Source: Diphasiastrum complanatum
Taxonomy: Eukaryota; Streptophyta; Lycopodiopsida; Lycopodiales; Lycopodiaceae
Direction of reading: 5' to 3'
DNA: 64,000 bases
Assembly (NCBI GenBank): GCA_029204225.1
Contig: CM055097.1
Coordinates: forward strand, 37,811,106-37,875,105
Part shown: piece by piece, positions 55,566 through 64,000 of the stretch
Position numbering within the stretch: position 1 is the stretch's first letter
Layout of the letters: the number at the start of each line of letters is the position of its first letter
Notes under the pieces: model-generated
Databases searched by the model: none
Seen by the model: only the letters and a program-made list of their open reading frames with translations
Told to the model about the DNA's origin: nothing
Program-made: the position numbers and the translations under genes

Positions 55566-55950
55566 AAAAAAGCAAGAAACTATATCTCTATCTTCAACCG
55601 AGGCCGAGTACAAAGCTTTGACAACCACTACAAAGGAGGTACTTTGGATCAAGAGATTATTGGTGGAACTAAATATTATGGATTCAGAGGAGGCACCAAT
55701 CATCTACAATGACAATATATCAGCCCAACACCTTGCATCTAACCCAATCTTCCATGCAAGATCTAAGCACATTGAGATATGCCATCACTTTGTGAGAGAA
55801 ATGGTGCAAGCCAAGGAGATTGCTTTGGAGCATGTTCCAAGCAATGAATGTGTAGCTGATCTACTTACTAAACCACTTAAAAAGACACATTTTATGAAGT
55901 TCAGATCATCACTTGGAGTGATTAGTAAAGCAATGATTGAACCAAGCTAG
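55566..55950 (+). CDS. Copia E RNase H end
   Basis: After the homopolymer frameshift the frame continues QETISLSSTEAEYKALTTTT (catalytic Glu), VLWIKRLLVEL, IIYNDNISAQHLASNPIFHA and RSKHIEICHHFVREMVQ, ending VISKAMIEPS-stop at 55950. The domain is complete apart from the shift. Confidence 0.92.
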
Positions 55951-55952
55951 AT

Positions 55953-55964
55953 AGTGAGGAGGAG
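55953..55964 (+). promoter_or_regulatory. Polypurine tract of Copia E
   Basis: AGTGAGGAGGAG directly before the TG of the 3' LTR. Confidence 0.85.
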
Positions 55965-56646
55965 TGTTAAAAATTCACAATTCTAGCTTGACTAGTTTTG
56001 GTCATATGACTTGTAAATAGTTAGATGGTCATGATGTGGCTTGTCACACGTGCCAAATAGCATAGGATTCCATTCATAAGGATGTTCTCAAGTAGACCTA
56101 AGTGTTAGAACCTTTGGAATGAGTCCAAATTATGCTTAGATACAAGGGAGAAAAAATAGGAGCTATTTTTGGTAGTTTTTGCATTGTTGAGGGATCTCAA
56201 AGATTCCAACCCTAACTTGGTAGGGATGAAAGATCCACCAAAATTAGAATTAGGGATAGGTTTAGGGCTACTCATACCTGCCCAAAATCGTGATGGATCA
56301 TGTATATATAGGTGATGATATCTCGCCAAAATCAATCAAGCAATTTCATGATTTTTCTCTCATAATGGTGCAATTGCTCTCTATGTTCATAATTGTTTGA
56401 GTACTTGTGATTACTAATGATTATAGGATTGAATGTAGGCCTGGTGTACAGTACTCAGAATATGGGAGGCCGTACTTTCACACGTGTGAAGCCTTCTTCA
56501 AGGATTTGGGCCATTTAGTGAGGTTCAAGCATAGATTTTTTATGGATTTTGATGGTTCAACTTGTGCTAATCTTATGAAATCATAATCTATTGTTTCCCT
56601 CATCATTTCAAGTGTTTTAGGATCCTTATTTGCTGTAATTTTTACA
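55965..56646 (+). repeat. 3' LTR of Copia E
   Basis: 682 bp, same ends as the 5' copy, with CACACGTGTG at 56479-56488; followed by the CTACT duplication (56647-56651). Confidence 0.96.
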
Positions 56647-57023
56647 CTACTAAGGTCACATTGAATGGTCCGCAGATGTCAGAATGCACTAACTCCAGAA
56701 TCTTGGTCATTCTGTAGGAGTCTTTGATGAATGGAGTGCATGATATCTTGCCCTTCAAACATGCATCACAGGTGGTCGAACTGGTTGCATTCGAGATGAT
56801 GACCCCTGTTATCGCTCCATGATGGCTTGCTTGGTAAACTACCATTGAGTTTATGTGGCAGAGTCTTCTGTGCCACAGAGTGTCGGTTCGTCATCATGAG
56901 TCTGATACACCTGATATGTAGGTAGGCATACCTTTAGATGATATAGGTTTCATTTCCTTCTGCCTTGAGCGATCAATGTACTGGTACTGGCGTCAATCAC
57001 ATTGCATGCTTCGTCAGAAAATG
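56647..57023 (-). pseudogene. Copia D pre-integrase and integrase start
   Basis: Minus-strand frame with ASHHGAITGVIISNATSS, CDACLKGKISCTPFIKDS and LELVHSDICGPFNVT (first catalytic Asp). Stops separate it from the protease. It is the other half of the integrase interrupted by Copia E. Confidence 0.85.
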
Positions 57024-57305
57024 TCACACACATTCCTCATCTGCTATTCTTGCTACAGAGAGCAAGTCTTGTTGAAGAGTAGGCACAAACAGAACGTTTT
57101 CGAGTCGTCTGTCTCTACCATTGGTGTTGAGCCATAGTGAACCAATACCGTTCACTTGATATTTAGATCCATCTCCAAGAACTATGAATCTTGAAGGATC
57201 TGCACTTTTAAAATCAAACATTATTCGTCTTGACATCACAAAGTGTGAGGTGGCTCCTGAGTCTAGGATCACCTCATGTGTGTTAGATGTTGATGCTACA
57301 CACAC
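57024..57305 (-). pseudogene. Copia D protease
   Basis: Contains VILDSGATSHFVMSRRIMFD, IVLGDGSKYQVNGIGSLWLN and LENVLFVPTLQQDLLSVARI. Here the Gln that is a stop in Copia C is still CAA. The active-site Asp is intact, and the frame is open across the domain. Confidence 0.87.
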
Positions 57306-58240
57306 GTCTTCACAGATGTAGGCGGTCGAATAATTTTTGTTCGTTCTTTATTTGCCCATCTTTGAGCTCTCGGCCTCCTCGACGTAGGATGAACTGTTTT
57401 GTTCTCCTGTCTGTTCTACGCTTTGTTCCTCGGGTTCTAGTGGCAATGCACGGTTGCGTGACCCTTCTTGTGGCAGTGAATACACTCAATCTTGGGATTG
57501 AACCAGCATGTATCTACTGTATGCCCGTCTCTTCTACATCTCACACAATTCTTCTTGTCTACACATTGTTGCTTCAACCTCCCTTTGGTCTTCCAGTTTC
57601 CCTTGCTTGTTCCCTCTACTTGCTGATCACGATCCTGCCTCTGATTTGACTCCCTCTTAGGCTTAAATTGTTTCTTGGATTTTTCTTTGTTGTCGTAGAG
57701 GGCCTGGTCAGAACCATGATGTTCTCTGGCCTCGACTTCCTCTCGAATCTCGACAATCACCTTTTCGAGGTTCATGGTTAGATCTTTCACTTCATGTTGT
57801 CTGGAAAGATTTGGATAAGGCTCTCAATAGGTACGTGAGCTACTTCTCAGCTAACACAACGTTCTCTACTCTAGAGTTGTGTAGTGATAGGAATAGATCC
57901 TTCATCTTTCTTACGAAAGAAGTGAGGTCTTTTCCATCCCACTATAGATTCGTCAGCTGATATTCCAGCATCATGATTTGACTCCTTGATTTTATCTAAA
58001 ATCTGGTGAGTAATGCATCCCACATCTCCTTAGCTTTGGAGAGTGTAGCCAGGTCAAGTGTGAGACTATCTTCGATGGAGAGTGTAGCTAGGTCAAGTGT
58101 GAGACTATCTTCGATGGATGAAGATAGCCAGACTACTGCCTTGTCATTTTTCTCCCTCCATTCGCATAGCTCCTTGTCTGATGTTGTAGGCATCTCTTTT
58201 GTGCCAACTACCCAGGGGAAGAGTCCTCCGCCTTGAGTAT
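57306..58240 (-). pseudogene. Copia D gag
   Basis: Two zinc knuckles, CVRCRRDGHTVDTC and CIHCHKKGHATVHC, follow a basic region (57790-57437). The capsid part above is broken into short frames (NFLAWKVKTSLILKAEDSSP; KNDKAVVWLSSSIEDSL). It contains a 39-bp tandem duplication at 58038-58115, giving SIEDSLTLDLATL twice. Two knuckles instead of one is unusual in this window: Copia E and the two gags near 28 kb have one. Confidence 0.83.
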
Positions 58241-58451
58241 TAGTGATGTCTTAACTTTCCAGGCTAGAAAGTTAGATCTTGAAGAATCAAGTATTGTGCA
58301 AGTCTTGCTCTGCATGCTGCTGATTGAAGACATTGCTTCTTGGAGTCTGTTCCCTCATTGATGGTTGTTTGTCTGAATGCTTGGCCTCCTGGATCTGCTA
58401 GCTTCTTGGCTATGTCAAATTACGACAAGATAAGAATGGCTTCGATACCAC

Positions 58452-59119
58452 TGATGAGAAAAATGGGTTGTCGCAAATCTCTTCGCGAAACTATCACGAC
58501 AGTGAAGCAGCCGCAATTCTTTTGCGATTTGGATGGAGTTCAGATGTGGTCACTGGACACTGCCAGCTGAGTCACTCCTACAATGCTCCAGAATGTAGTC
58601 AAGCATTGCTGATCTATGTTTATAAATTAATGCAGCATTCGACAAATTCAACCAATGTGCAGAATTGAAGTGTGGTAGAATCAGACACACAACTAATAGT
58701 AGACACATTTGCATTCAAGATCATACAACATAAAAGAAGACATGTGCTCAATGGCTACAGGATCATCTATTAATTTTCTTTTGATTCTTCAAGCACTGCA
58801 TGCAGATCCACGTAGTGCATTGGTGTGAGAGAATTACAGTTCTCTCACGACTGGATGTCTCGCTTACTAGTGGACTTGTGGATTACTATGGATCCTGATC
58901 ACTGAACACGTCTTGTACGCATGCGGACTTCTTGTCTATATTTTGTCTTGATTGCTTGCTTGCATCAGACTACTTCATCACTTTTTATCACTTATCATCC
59001 AGTAAGTATATAGTCGCTCTATGTAATCTTTCAGATTAGGGTGATAAGCATCCACCACTAACCAGGAAATTACAAGAGTGGCAAATTAGCCACGACCTAG
59101 AGTTTATCTACTGACGTCA
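58452..59119 (-). repeat. 5' LTR of Copia D (outer edge uncertain)
   Basis: On the minus strand the sequence ends CTCATCA followed by GTGGTATCGAAGCC, a Copia-type primer-binding site shifted by one base. The outer edge is either at 59119 (TGACGTCA next to a purine-rich GATGGGA) or at 59365 (TGATGAAGATG, mirror of TCATCA). A CTATATACTTACTGG promoter-like box lies at about 59005. Confidence 0.65.
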
Positions 59120-59420
59120 TCCCATCAGGTCATATATCTGTACTTCTGGGTACTTGCATGATCTTTGCTGGTACTCTTTGGAGCGTGAGGGCAGAAAGTC
59201 TTTCGCGACGTTTTTCATGTTAGGTCGTTGGTCGTCTGACTTTCTCGTGTTCGACAGCAAAATATTCTTGTTCACGATCTTTCTGTTCGTGTCTCCTCAT
59301 TAGCTGTTTGTGAAACTTTCGTGATTCGTGTCTCTTGACTTTCATGGTCGCGAACATCTTCATCAGGTAGAGGCCTGAAAGATAGCAAAGCTTTGTAATT
59401 AGAAATGTTTTGTTTCTTCA
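59120..59420 (-). other. Copia 3' tail on the outer side of the Copia D 5' LTR
   Basis: It matches the 3' non-coding tail of Copia D (48290-48510) up to TTTGTTTCTTCAG, then stops. Sequence that belongs before a 3' LTR therefore lies outside a 5' LTR, as expected if two elements share one LTR. Confidence 0.65.
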
Positions 59421-60161
59421 GAAGCAGACTTAGAAATATTACAAACCCTGTTTTTATCTTGATATGTACTAACTTTGTTTAATTTCCTATTTATTGTTTT
59501 TCTATTGTTACTTTTTGCTTACTACCTGCTTGCCATTTTGAAACTTTTGGTATGTTTCTTTGTTCAAGATATCATCAGCTTAGTGATTTAATTAGTCTTT
59601 TTCTGTGCAAATACAAAATTTCATTCTTTTTCTAAAATTTTGATGAAAAATAATACCAAACAAAAATTGCCTAGACCAATTTCACTGTGTACAATTCATC
59701 TGTCACCTTCGCAAATTCTAGTACAGACTCAAACATTTCAAAAATAGAAAAATCGATCATTTCTCTTCAAATCCTCACTGAGAGAATTTGTAGACAATTC
59801 GCTGAGTCTCATAATGTGATGCACAATTTCTTTGTCACATCCGCTAATTCTGATCACTTCCATTTTTGTACTATCAGAGAATTCAACCGAATTTTGTACA
59901 AAAATAATGTGTAGGAACTCGCAGGACCATCAAAACTCTGTCTCAGAATTTATGAACCTTACTAAGAAATCATGGGCACTGACAGTGAATACTAAGTGAA
60001 TTTGTGTTTTCTGTCAAAAAAGTCTATATATAGGGCTCACCCATTCCTCCCACGAGTTCATTTGAGACTTTTGCTGGAGAGATTATGCTGAAATTTTTCA
60101 AAACTTTCAGAACTTCCTAAAACTCTCACCATACTTTCCAGCACAAACTCACACTATTATC

Positions 60162-60713
60162 ATGGCCTCCAGAGATTCTTCACTCTCGCTCCATCGCCGT
60201 AAGGCCCCAAAACCTTATACGAGCAATATTTTCTTGATCAGCATAAACAATTATCCTGCAACTCTCACTTTGGCCAAGGACATTCTCACCAGCCTTGGCT
60301 TCGATCTTACATATTTCACTGATCAACAGAATGAGAGCTTGGTGCGAGCAGCATATTCCACTTATTTCGAGAAATTTCACTCTTTCTGGATAACCTCAAA
60401 GGATGGCAGCTATATCGTCATCAACCTCTCTCCAGACTGTCTACAAGGCATTGGCTTCCCTAACACTAGGGAGATGATTCAAGACAAAGGCACAAGCAAT
60501 GATTCAAATTACTTCAAGAAGTTTTTGATGGATGATGTCAATACCATTGCTCAGACAAACAACAACATTTCCATAAAGCTCATCAAGAACTTTAACATCT
60601 GGACAGCCGCAAAAATTATCAATGCAATAGTTGAAGTATATATTGCCCAAGTGCATCACATTCCAGCCAGCAATCTCTTTTCCTTAACTATAACGTTGGA
60701 CGATCCCACTTAG
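60162..60713 (+). CDS. Unrecognised gag-like or ORF1-like protein
   Basis: ATG opens MASRDSSLSLHRRKAPKPYT and a compact 183-residue frame (LAKDILTSLGFDLTYFTDQQ; FWITSKDGSYIVINLSPDCL; FKKFLMDDVNTIAQTNNNIS), ending in a TAG after LDDPT. The same frame resumes with YRWAKKIHEKLCLALKSRKP, so the stop probably interrupts one protein. I do not recognise a family. Its place before repeat R and the long low-complexity tail suggest the N-terminal protein of an LTR element. Confidence 0.5.
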   Translation: MASRDSSLSLHRRKAPKPYTSNIFLISINNYPATLTLAKDILTSLGFDLTYFTDQQNESLVRAAYSTYFEKFHSFWITSKDGSYIVINLSPDCLQGIGFPNTREMIQDKGTSNDSNYFKKFLMDDVNTIAQTNNNISIKLIKNFNIWTAAKIINAIVEVYIAQVHHIPASNLFSLTITLDDPT

Positions 60714-62539
60714 ACTTACAGGTGGGCCAAGAAAATTCATGAGAAGTTATGTCTGGCTTTGAAATCCAGAAAACCCACCACCAAGTGTGGGTACCTATTA
60801 CATATGGTGGTCCAAAAACACATGGGACAAAAACTGGCCACAGTTCTCAAAGAGCTAGAGGAAACATATCCTAGCACCAAGAAGCGGGTTAGTCTACAAG
60901 TATCTGGAGACTCTACAGCACCTACACCCCATGAAGAAGCATAAGGGTAAGGTAGTAGCTCCAACTGAAGAGGGAGATGTCTCCCCTATTATCTTATCAA
61001 GTGATATAGGGGCAGAACATGTTGAATCCGGAGGGAGCCTTAAATCCTCCAAGGCCCCAAAGGAAGTTTTGGCACAACAAGCAACCTTACTCCATCAGAC
61101 CCAACAAAGACACGAAGCCGTAGTTGCTGCGACAAGAAGCTCTTTGGACAAAGGCACTTTTGGATTGGGTCCATCTAGAGTGGTCCTGCCAACTGCGACA
61201 ACTTCAGCTACTCAGGTATCTCCTCCTCCTCCTAACATTGCCACCATCCCACCAATGCCTCCAACATCTACTATCACCATCCCACCTTTGCCTCCACCAT
61301 CTATTACCACATCCACACCATCTATCACACTTCACATGGGCTTTGATACTACTATTCCAAAAAAACCATCCCTCGTACACACTTCCACCCTGTTTGACTC
61401 CTCGGTCAATGTAGATGATTTTGATATATTTACTAACCCAATCCACCACCGTGACAACTCTTCCAATCCACTCTTCTCCTCAAAAGGCTAGTTCTCCTCA
61501 GCATTGTTCTCCAAAATCCCAATCATCTCCACCTCCATTGTCTCAAAATCCATCTTCTCTAAAATTTCCGATTCTTGCATATAATCCTATGCCTTAGCCC
61601 AACTATGGATGACCCTTTCTTGACTTTGGGTTGTGGGATCAATTACCACTAGTGGCCCAAAAGACGGTGTGGTTGGTCAATAAGCTGCAATACAACATTT
61701 TTGGCACGTTATCAGGGCATCATGCACAAAGGCAAGTAGAAGATAAAGCCATTTCACAGCTTCAATAGGATCAGACAAAGTTGATGGCTGATCTCAATCA
61801 CTAGCAGTTGTAGAACTAGACGCCCAATGCACAAATCTAGCACCAGTAGCAGATGATTAGCCACCTCCAGAACCAAATCCAGCTTAAGGATCAAACCATG
61901 TCCAACCTGCAAAATACCACGGAAAACCTTACTACGAAGCACAATGACGCATTGGTAGCAGCAGCAGCAGCACACTCCACTATGAAGGACCAATTGAAAC
62001 AAGTGAACTTCATAGATTTTGCACCTCCAACTATTCCTTAGGGAGCTTAGATCCCAGTGGCAGCATATCAACAATTGGCACAGAAGTTAAAGTCCACGAC
62101 GGAGCAACACAACAAAATGCAACAATCTTATACTGCCTTCGTCGAGGCCCTCAACAAACATATTGCCACCTTGGAAGAGAAATTAAAAGTAGCTATTCAA
62201 TCAGTGCCTTTTGTCCATGTGGAACATGCCCAATTTCACCAACTAGGGCCACACTATGATGGGTCAGATGGTGGCAATTGGGCAAGTTTTCAGCAGCCTC
62301 CACCAACAAATCAGGGGTCATCACTTCAAGGCCCAACTCAAATGCCAACAGCTCTCCCACCAACGTACCCACAGGATGCTAGTGGTACTTTCTCCCAATA
62401 CCCTCTCCCCTCTTTCACTTCTAATCCCATTGACACCACTAACATTCCTTCCATCCAATGCCAATTTTCTCCTGACTCCCAACAAATTGCTGAATCCAAT
62501 CCCTCACCACCTCTCTTGTCTCAACCCGATCCACAGTAG
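60714..62539 (+). pseudogene. Continuation: proline-rich and coiled-coil region with TAG stops
   Basis: Downstream of 60713 comes a basic helix (KHMGQKLATVLKELEETYPS), then a Pro/Thr-rich stretch (TIPPMPPTSTITIPPLPPPS, about 61240-61330). A Gln-rich region follows in which several in-frame TAGs stand where Gln is expected (about 61750-61860). Then come coiled-coil segments (MISHLQNQIQLKDQTMSNLQ; NKHIATLEEKLKVAIQ) and a second Pro-rich end. The layout resembles a long structural or gag-type protein decayed mainly by CAG-to-TAG changes. No enzyme domain is seen. Confidence 0.5.
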
Positions 62540-63341
62540 AAACATAGCTTGGCAGTTGAAGCATCTACAATATGATCACTCCAAATGAACGTAGCAAAAA
62601 CTTGCTGATGTCTCAAGAGTTTGCAAAGAAATTTCAACCCAAGGAGTGAGGCGGATACATTCTTCCCAACCTTGATGTCTACAAAACTGATCAAGAAACA
62701 GTCAAACTCCTCGATTCACAACCGAAATGGCGCCATCAGTTGTTTCTGCAAAGCACAACCTCAATGGCATGGTATCTTGTTTTGACGCATATGTCTATAT
62801 GCACATCAATCCCTATTACTATCTGATAGGTCACCGAGAGCCGTTTTCTATCACAAAGGTAAAAAATAAGATTTATTGACCCATGTTGATAGGTGTGAAT
62901 ATTGGCAACCCGACCGATGACATGATCACAAATTGTTGTGTCTTTGGTAGAATTAGAAGGCTATTGGGATCGGGGACTACCATCAATCGCCATTGATATA
63001 AATTAGTCCTTAAACACTAAAGCCGACCACATCAATGTAGCGCGACTGTATTACAGGGAAACCCTCACTCGATGCTCCATGTTGATATGGTCGAGTTGTG
63101 GAAAACCCATGGATTACTGCAGGGTATGCTACATTACTATACCCCAAGGCCCTTCCTTACCAAATTATGCTAGCAGATGTGGAGGGGATCAGCACTAAGA
63201 TTTACCAAACATGCCAACAACAATCTCGCCTCTAGAAAGCTCAAAAGATCCAAGACGAAAAAGCTTCGATTCGTGTGGGACCACCAATCCAATGAGGGTA
63301 ATAATATTAGCAAAGAAAATATAAAAAAGAAATAAAACACC
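62540..63341 (+). other. Stretch between the gag-like frame and repeat R
   Basis: Short decayed frames (for example GGYILPNLDVYKTDQETVKL and NVARLYYRETLTRCSML) suggest more coding sequence of the same element, but no domain can be named. An A-rich stretch precedes repeat R. Confidence 0.4.
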
Positions 63342-64000
63342 GTGGCATGTGTATTGTAAGTCCACGTGTGAGTACTTGCTAGAAAACTTCTACCGTGGCA
63401 TATGTGTTATAAGACCATGAGTAGAAGCTTAATAAGTTCTAAACTTCTAAAACTAGGAAACTTAAGCTAGAAAACTTAAGCTTAGAAATAAAATATTCCA
63501 AGTTTAACTTAAGTTCTAAGTTTAGTTCCTAAGTTAGAAGTCATGAGACTTAGACTAGCAAGTTAGAAGGCTACTCCCATTAGTTAGTGGAAAACTTATG
63601 GAAGGCCCTCTTGCTATAAGAAGAGAGACATTTTCTTTGTAAATAACACATTGAGATTATGCTCAATTGAAATCTTGTGATTTCATCTCTCTATTTCCTT
63701 GTGTTCCCTTTGGAAGGTGAATAGCTTGAGGAAAGGTGCTCGGGCCTCCTCTTGCCTCCTTTTCATGGAAATATATTTGTGGCATGTTTTTATTGATTTA
63801 TGCTTAGTTAGCCACACTTAATGTTAATATAGTTTCCCTTTGGGTATTAGATAGGTTTAGATTAACATATTTGCTAGTGGGATAAGCCTTAGCAAGCTCT
63901 AGCTTATTTAGATAGCCTGTTAGTTGGGAAGCCTTAACAAGCCTAAATAGATTGTTCCTAGTTTTTTAGCACCAATTGGAAAGCCTTGGTGTTCTTCCTT
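63342..64000 (+). repeat. Repeat R, copy 2 (LTR-like)
   Basis: Matches 43388-43950 closely and runs to the window end. Beyond the shared part it holds AAGCCTTAACAAGCC-type repeats (about 63890-63980). Same orientation as copy 1. Confidence 0.75.

Larger units (their letters stand above)
50492..56646 (+). mobile_element. Copia E: nearly intact Ty1-copia element, 6155 bp
   Basis: Two 682-bp LTRs (50492-51173, 55965-56646) start TGTTAAAAATTC and end TTTTTACA. They are flanked by CTACT at 50487-50491 and 56647-56651. Primer-binding site, gag, protease, integrase, RT, RNase H and polypurine tract are all present in order. By eye the LTRs differ at about eight positions (about 1.2%). It is the youngest insertion seen here and splits the integrase of Copia D. 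Confidence 0.97.

Noticed and set aside
61204-61449. Minus-strand Trp/Gly-rich frame at 61.2-61.4 kb
   Set aside because: It is the opposite strand of the Pro/Thr-rich coding repeat.
1-64000. CRISPR arrays, bacterial operons, rRNA genes
   Set aside because: None seen. The window is consistent with a plant nuclear genome throughout.

Overview
The window looks like nuclear DNA of a land plant with a repeat-rich genome. The evidence is nested Ty1-copia and Ty3-gypsy LTR retrotransposons, a CACTA-like end, GT-AG introns, a plant-type telomere motif (CCCTAAA), and many CAG-to-TAG changes of the kind left by plant CHG cytosine methylation. I cannot name the species. Nearly all recognisable coding sequence belongs to mobile elements. 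The exceptions are one ordinary-looking gene near 22.5 kb and an unusual gene cluster at 31-37 kb.

Layout. 0-9.3 kb: a decayed plus-strand Copia element (A), split by a complete non-autonomous LTR element on the minus strand (1205-6512, 833-bp LTRs, exact AAATA target duplication). That element carries one 636-codon frame with an internal duplication and no RT or integrase. 9.3-16 kb: a broken transposase-like gene (N-terminal zinc finger, MULE-like core, SWIM zinc finger) and an inverted, diverged partial copy at 15-16 kb. 16-25 kb: mostly non-coding, with an 85-bp tRNA-like retroposon flanked by a perfect 16-bp duplication, and an unrecognised gene ending at 23453. 25-31 kb: a foldback repeat, a Copia integrase fragment cut by a CACTA-like end, two convergent Copia gag genes, and a Copia 5' LTR.

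30.9-37.3 kb is the most interesting part. Three or four intron-containing genes that I do not recognise from any element lie here. Gene B (minus) encodes a degenerate histone H3 tail and histone fold, followed by a proline/serine-rich linker and a C-terminal region resembling a C48 (Ulp1-like) peptidase. Two 71-bp units sit just upstream of the start of each of three genes. Every unit measures exactly 71 bp, ends in an inverted repeat close to GATATCGGATCRACGCGC, and has an unrelated centre. I know no described element of this form.

37.3-64 kb is layered retrotransposons: Copia C (minus, 3' half); a Gypsy chromovirus end with LTR; two Gypsy fragments head to head at 46.79 kb; Copia D (minus), split by the nearly intact Copia E (50492-56646, 682-bp LTRs, CTACT duplication); a Copia D LTR flanked by internal sequence on both sides; and an unrecognised gag-like frame followed by a repeat that also occurs at 43.4 kb.
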